Assembly (NCBI GenBank): GCA_044377735.1 | Contig: JBILYK010000005.1 | Location: forward strand, 1-64,000 | Reading direction: 5' to 3' | Length of the DNA stretch: 64,000 nucleotides | Source of the DNA: Tabrizicola_A sp044377735 | Lineage (GTDB): Bacteria; Pseudomonadota; Alphaproteobacteria; Rhodobacterales; Rhodobacteraceae | In this document: positions 61,475 to 64,000 of the stretch, piece by piece | How the letters are laid out: every line of letters begins with the position of its first letter | Numbering within the stretch: the stretch's first letter is position 1 | Translations under genes and position numbers: made by a program | The notes under the pieces: generated by a model | Database searches by the model: none | Told to the model about the DNA's origin: nothing | What the model saw: only the letters and a program-made list of their open reading frames with translations

Positions 61475-62449
61475 ATGGGACTTGGCATTGCCAGCTTTTC
61501 CCGGTTCATCACCGAGATGAATGATCGCACGCGCGAAGCGGATGCCGAGGAGTTGGCGCGCTGGGCGGTGGGGGAATTGTCGCAGACCCTTGGCTTTGAT
61601 GCCGCATGGTATGGCTGGGCCAAACTTCGCCCCGAGGGGGTGGAGGTATATGCCAACGCCAGCCTGAACCTGCCCGATGGGTTTTACGACTATTGGCGCA
61701 CCATGGCCGATCAGGACCTTCTGGCGCGCTATATGATCGAAAACCCCGGCAAGGTCGCGACCTATGATCGCAAACAGCCGCGCCAGACCGATGGCATGGC
61801 CAGCCTCTCGGACAAGTTCGGCCTGCGCCGGATGAGCACGGCGATGAACGGGCATTACACGGATTACGCCTCGTTTTACATCTCGTCCTATCGGGTGGGG
61901 GCCGAGGCCCGCAATTGGTCCGAGGCCGAGCGCGACTATCTGCAATGCGCGGTCGATCAGCTGTCCTCGGCAATGAAGCTGACATCGGCCGAACCGGGGC
62001 GGCCGGACCGACCGGGCACGGTGACGATCCTCGCCTCGGAAAATGGCATTGGCCTTTTGGGGCTCACGGCGCTGCGCGCCCAGTTTGGCGAGGTTTGGCC
62101 GCGCTGGACCGGCGATCATCTGCCCGACCAGCTGGCCCATCTTATCGGATGCCCCGGCCAGCACATTCTGCCCGACCGCGATCTTGTGATCATGGTCGAG
62201 GCCGCGCCCCGGTTCCAGGGCATGGGCCTGCGCCGGTTGACCCTGCGCCGTCTGACGCGGATCGACATGTTGACCCCGCGTGAGCGTGAGGTGGCCCATG
62301 CCCTGTCAGATGGCCATAGCCACAAAGAGGTGGCGCGCATTCTGGGCCTTGCGCCGGCCACAGTCAGGAACCAAACACAGGCGATCTACCAAAAGCTGGG
62401 CGTCGACAACCGCGCCAGCCTCTGTGCGGCGCTGTCACAACCGCATTAA
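61475..62449 (+). CDS. LuxR-family regulator of the dimethylformamide operon
   Basis: A 324-residue protein with an N-terminal ligand-sensing-like domain without a response-regulator signature and a C-terminal LuxR helix-turn-helix (LTPREREVAHALSDGHSHKE... to about residue 322). LuxR-type dmfR regulators accompany dimethylformamidase genes in Paracoccus, so it probably responds to the amide or its products. ATG 61475 has AAAGGGGG just before; an earlier TTG overlaps dmfA2. Confidence 0.85.
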   Translation: MGLGIASFSRFITEMNDRTREADAEELARWAVGELSQTLGFDAAWYGWAKLRPEGVEVYANASLNLPDGFYDYWRTMADQDLLARYMIENPGKVATYDRKQPRQTDGMASLSDKFGLRRMSTAMNGHYTDYASFYISSYRVGAEARNWSEAERDYLQCAVDQLSSAMKLTSAEPGRPDRPGTVTILASENGIGLLGLTALRAQFGEVWPRWTGDHLPDQLAHLIGCPGQHILPDRDLVIMVEAAPRFQGMGLRRLTLRRLTRIDMLTPREREVAHALSDGHSHKEVARILGLAPATVRNQTQAIYQKLGVDNRASLCAALSQPH

Positions 62450-62880
62450 GCCGCCTTGCGCCGGGGCATCTCGAGCGCCAGTAACAGCCGCACCTCATGC
62501 GCCTTCAGAGTCCGGCGGGCCGAGACACAGGCCTCAGGGTTCACAGGCTCTGGCATTTCGGCAAAGACGGCAAACAAGTCATCGCGCGCGGCGGGCTAAA
62601 AGCTTTCGCTCCAGATGCCATCTGGCCAAGATCACTTGGTGATGGTCAAACATCAGGTGCAGATAAGTCACCTCTTGCACCACTGTCGGCAAAAGGCCGG
62701 GCTGGCCTGCCATGTGCTGCGCGCGCTCAAAGCCTTGTCTTCGCCAAAACACATCTCGGCCCGCGTGCCGCTTGGCAACAGGCAATGCTGGCGCAACACT
62801 TTCCTGTCACGTTCCGGCTGGCTTGCGCCCAAGGTGCCCTTGCAGATCAGGATCGGCTGCTAGGTGGCGTTACCGGATGT
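62446..62880 (-). pseudogene. Decayed C-terminal part of a Hint-domain protein
   Basis: On the minus strand fragments in different frames follow the order of the Hint_2 domain common in Rhodobacteraceae: KVLRQHCLLPSGTRAEMCFG, then VTYLHLMFDHHQVI, then LFAVFAEMPEPVNPEAC and ARRTLKAHEVRLLLALEM with a TAA at 62446-62448. At least two frameshifts separate them and the N-terminal part is missing. The remnant runs into the end of the regulator gene. Confidence 0.6.
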
Positions 62881-62946
62881 GCCATTGAAAACGGGCGCGA
62901 CGGTTCTTCTTGTTCTGCCACCCCATCCTCTGGGCTTTAGAGCGGG

Positions 62947-62977
62947 TCGCATTCAATCTGATTCAGATTGAATGCGA
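62947..62977. repeat. Perfect 15-base inverted repeat
   Basis: TCGCATTCAATCTGA and its exact complement around one central T. AT-rich compared with surroundings and not followed by a T run. It may be a dispersed palindrome, a protein-binding site, or the end of the decayed gene on its left. Confidence 0.7.
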
Positions 62978-63010
62978 TCCAAGACAGGCAAGCCGTTGGG
63001 AATGTTGGGT

Positions 63011-63046
63011 ATGGCGTTTGATCGGCTGAACCCAATCAAACGCCAT
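63011..63046. repeat. Inverted repeat, 12-base arms
   Basis: ATGGCGTTTGAT and ATCAAACGCCAT around a 12-base loop, 34 bases after the previous palindrome. Two such elements in tandem in 100 bases suggest a mobile extragenic palindrome or a regulatory region for the lipoprotein gene at 63090. Confidence 0.6.
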
Positions 63047-63089
63047 ATGCTTTAACGGCCTGTTAACCTCGTTTTGGCAAGCTCCTTCC

Positions 63090-63389
63090 ATGATGACTCG
63101 ATGGATTGCCCCCCTTGTTCTCGCCGTTCTGGTCGGCTGTGGCGCACAACCCGCGCCCGAATTTTTTGGTGCCAAGCGCAGCGAGGTCAGTCGCGATGGC
63201 CGCAGCTATGTGGTGTTTTTCACCGAAAAGCGGGTTGAGGTTATTCGTCTGGGCTATGCCCCGCGCGGGGCGCATCAGGCGATCCGCGCCACCATGATCG
63301 ACCTGATCCCCCAGGTGACGGGCTGCAAACTGGTAGACAGCACGCTGCAAGGCGACAGCGGCGAGATGCGGGGCAGCATCCGCTGCTGA
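63090..63389 (+). CDS. Small putative lipoprotein
   Basis: A 99-residue protein with a lipoprotein signal peptide (MMTRWIAPLVLAVLVGCGAQ; lipobox LVGC, Cys17). The mature part (KRSEVSRDGRSYVVFFTEKR...) contains two further cysteines near the C-terminus (TGCKLVDS and SIRC) that may form a disulfide. No function recognised. It starts at either of two adjacent ATGs (63090 or 63093). Confidence 0.7.
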   Translation: MMTRWIAPLVLAVLVGCGAQPAPEFFGAKRSEVSRDGRSYVVFFTEKRVEVIRLGYAPRGAHQAIRATMIDLIPQVTGCKLVDSTLQGDSGEMRGSIRC

Positions 63390-63392
63390 TCC

Positions 63393-63587
63393 TCAGGCGC
63401 GCAGGAACAACTCCCACAGCGCCCAAGCGGCGGCGGCGGCGAAGAGGATGCCAAATCCGGGGCTTGCCATCGAAAACTCCAACGCCGCCATTCCGGCGGG
63501 CACCGCTACCGTCACCGCCCGAACCCATGTCTTGGCAAAGAACGGATGGTTGCGATCAAGGAATTTGTACTTCGGACTGTTGCTCAT
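63393..63587 (-). CDS. Small membrane protein, 64 residues
   Basis: MSNSPKYKFLDRNHPFFAKT followed by two hydrophobic segments (about 21-38 and 43-62), ending ELFLRA. It looks like a small conserved inner-membrane protein; I do not recognise a function. The ATG has a G-rich leader and overlaps the stop of another small frame as ATGA. Convergent with the lipoprotein gene. Confidence 0.6.
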   Translation of the reverse strand: MSNSPKYKFLDRNHPFFAKTWVRAVTVAVPAGMAALEFSMASPGFGILFAAAAAWALWELFLRA

Positions 63588-63724
63588 CTGGGGCCCCCCT
63601 TGGCTCCAAGATAGGCATGACGATAGGCCAGCACCACCCCTCCGGCCGCGCCCAAATGTTTGCTCAAAGTCACCCAGAAAAGATTGCCAAGGGCCAATGC
63701 TGCCAGAATTGCGACCCTCACCAC
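63584..63724 (-). CDS. Possible 46-residue membrane peptide coupled to the previous gene
   Basis: From GTG 63724 the frame reads VVRVAILAALALGNLFWVTL then a polar tail ending AYLGAKGGPR, with the TGA overlapping the next ATG (ATGA at 63587-63584). One hydrophobic helix. The overlap favours a real coupled gene, but the start is uncertain and no homologue is recalled. Confidence 0.35.
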   Translation of the reverse strand: MVRVAILAALALGNLFWVTLSKHLGAAGGVVLAYRHAYLGAKGGPR

Positions 63725-63936
63725 CGCCCCTGACCTGATAAAGCTGTTGCAGGTGGCCAATTATTAAGGGATCCGCCACCAGCTTGGGTTCAGTGCCGCA
63801 GGAATGAACAAGAACCACGCGATCATGCGGTTCTACAGCTTTTCAAAATGGACGCGACACGTGGATCATCAAGCGATGCTGCGCACGGCAGAATTGCGCG
63901 CACAACCGGGTCATCCACACCCTGTGCAGGAGGTTT

Positions 63937-64000
63937 ATGCCGGCGATGTCTGAGATCACGGCGGATCTATGGCCGCTCCCTTTGTCCCAGACAAAGCAGG
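63937..64000 (+). CDS. Start of an unidentified gene running off the window
   Basis: ATG 63937 is preceded by CAGGAGGTTT, a near-perfect Shine-Dalgarno, and reads MPAMSEITADLWPLPLSQTK up to the window end. Only 21 residues are visible and none identify a family. The 210 bases upstream contain only a 49-codon frame (63804-63953) without a ribosome binding site. Confidence 0.4.
   Translation, partial: MPAMSEITADLWPLPLSQTKQ

Noticed and set aside
63804..63953. A 49-codon frame as a gene
   Set aside because: No ribosome binding site, no recognisable family, and it overlaps the better-supported start at 63937.

Overview
The window carries an almost complete photosynthesis gene cluster of a GC-rich alphaproteobacterium of the Rhodobacter type (Rhodobacteraceae). 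The supporting marks are the gene order crtA/crtIB-tspO/crtCD/crtEF-bchCXYZ-pufQBALMX, the Rhodobacter-specific pufX with no pufC, TGT-N12-ACA operators for the repressor PpsR/CrtJ in front of most divergent promoters, and many ATGA stop/start overlaps.

Layout. 1-4657 (minus): crtA-bchI-bchD-bchO-hemE, with hemE cut by the window edge. 4794-7881 (plus): crtI-crtB-tspO. 7869-10297 (minus): crtD-crtC. 10407-20452 (plus): crtE-crtF, bchC-X-Y-Z and pufQ-B-A-L-M-X, then dxs to 22546. 22630-38525 (minus): one long run, in transcription order bchF-N-B-H-L-M, lhaA, puhA-B-C, a small conserved gene, acsF, puhE, hemA, cycA. 38845-41124 (plus): the regulators ppaA/aerR and ppsR. 41271-41616: a broken bchE relic. 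41743-45642 (plus): bchG, a pucC-family gene, bchP and idi. Together these encode bacteriochlorophyll a synthesis, spheroidene/spheroidenone carotenoids, isoprenoid supply (dxs, idi), the RC-LH1-PufX complex, cytochrome c2 and their redox/light regulators. No LH2 (puc) structural genes and no bchJ are seen. The oxygen-dependent cyclase AcsF is intact but the anaerobic cyclase BchE is dead, so pigment synthesis probably needs oxygen unless another bchE copy lies elsewhere. That points to an aerobic anoxygenic phototroph lifestyle.

45750-53800 is mixed chromosome: a CPA1 Na+/H+ antiporter with a cyclic-nucleotide-binding-like tail, a repeat-rich intergenic stretch, an AT-rich two-gene island (small membrane protein plus TIR-like protein; a candidate defence module), ettA, nadD and a dacB-type penicillin-binding protein.

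53989-62449 is a catabolic operon for N,N-dimethylformamide or a similar amide: a branched-chain-amino-acid/urea type ABC importer, both subunits of N,N-dimethylformamidase, and a LuxR-type regulator. The small enzyme subunit is encoded in the same uninterrupted frame as the second permease. 62446-64000 holds a decayed Hint-domain gene, two long palindromes, a small lipoprotein gene, small membrane-protein genes and the start of a gene running off the end.

Start codons were moved from the longest frame wherever a ribosome binding site, a stop/start overlap or family length favoured a shorter protein.
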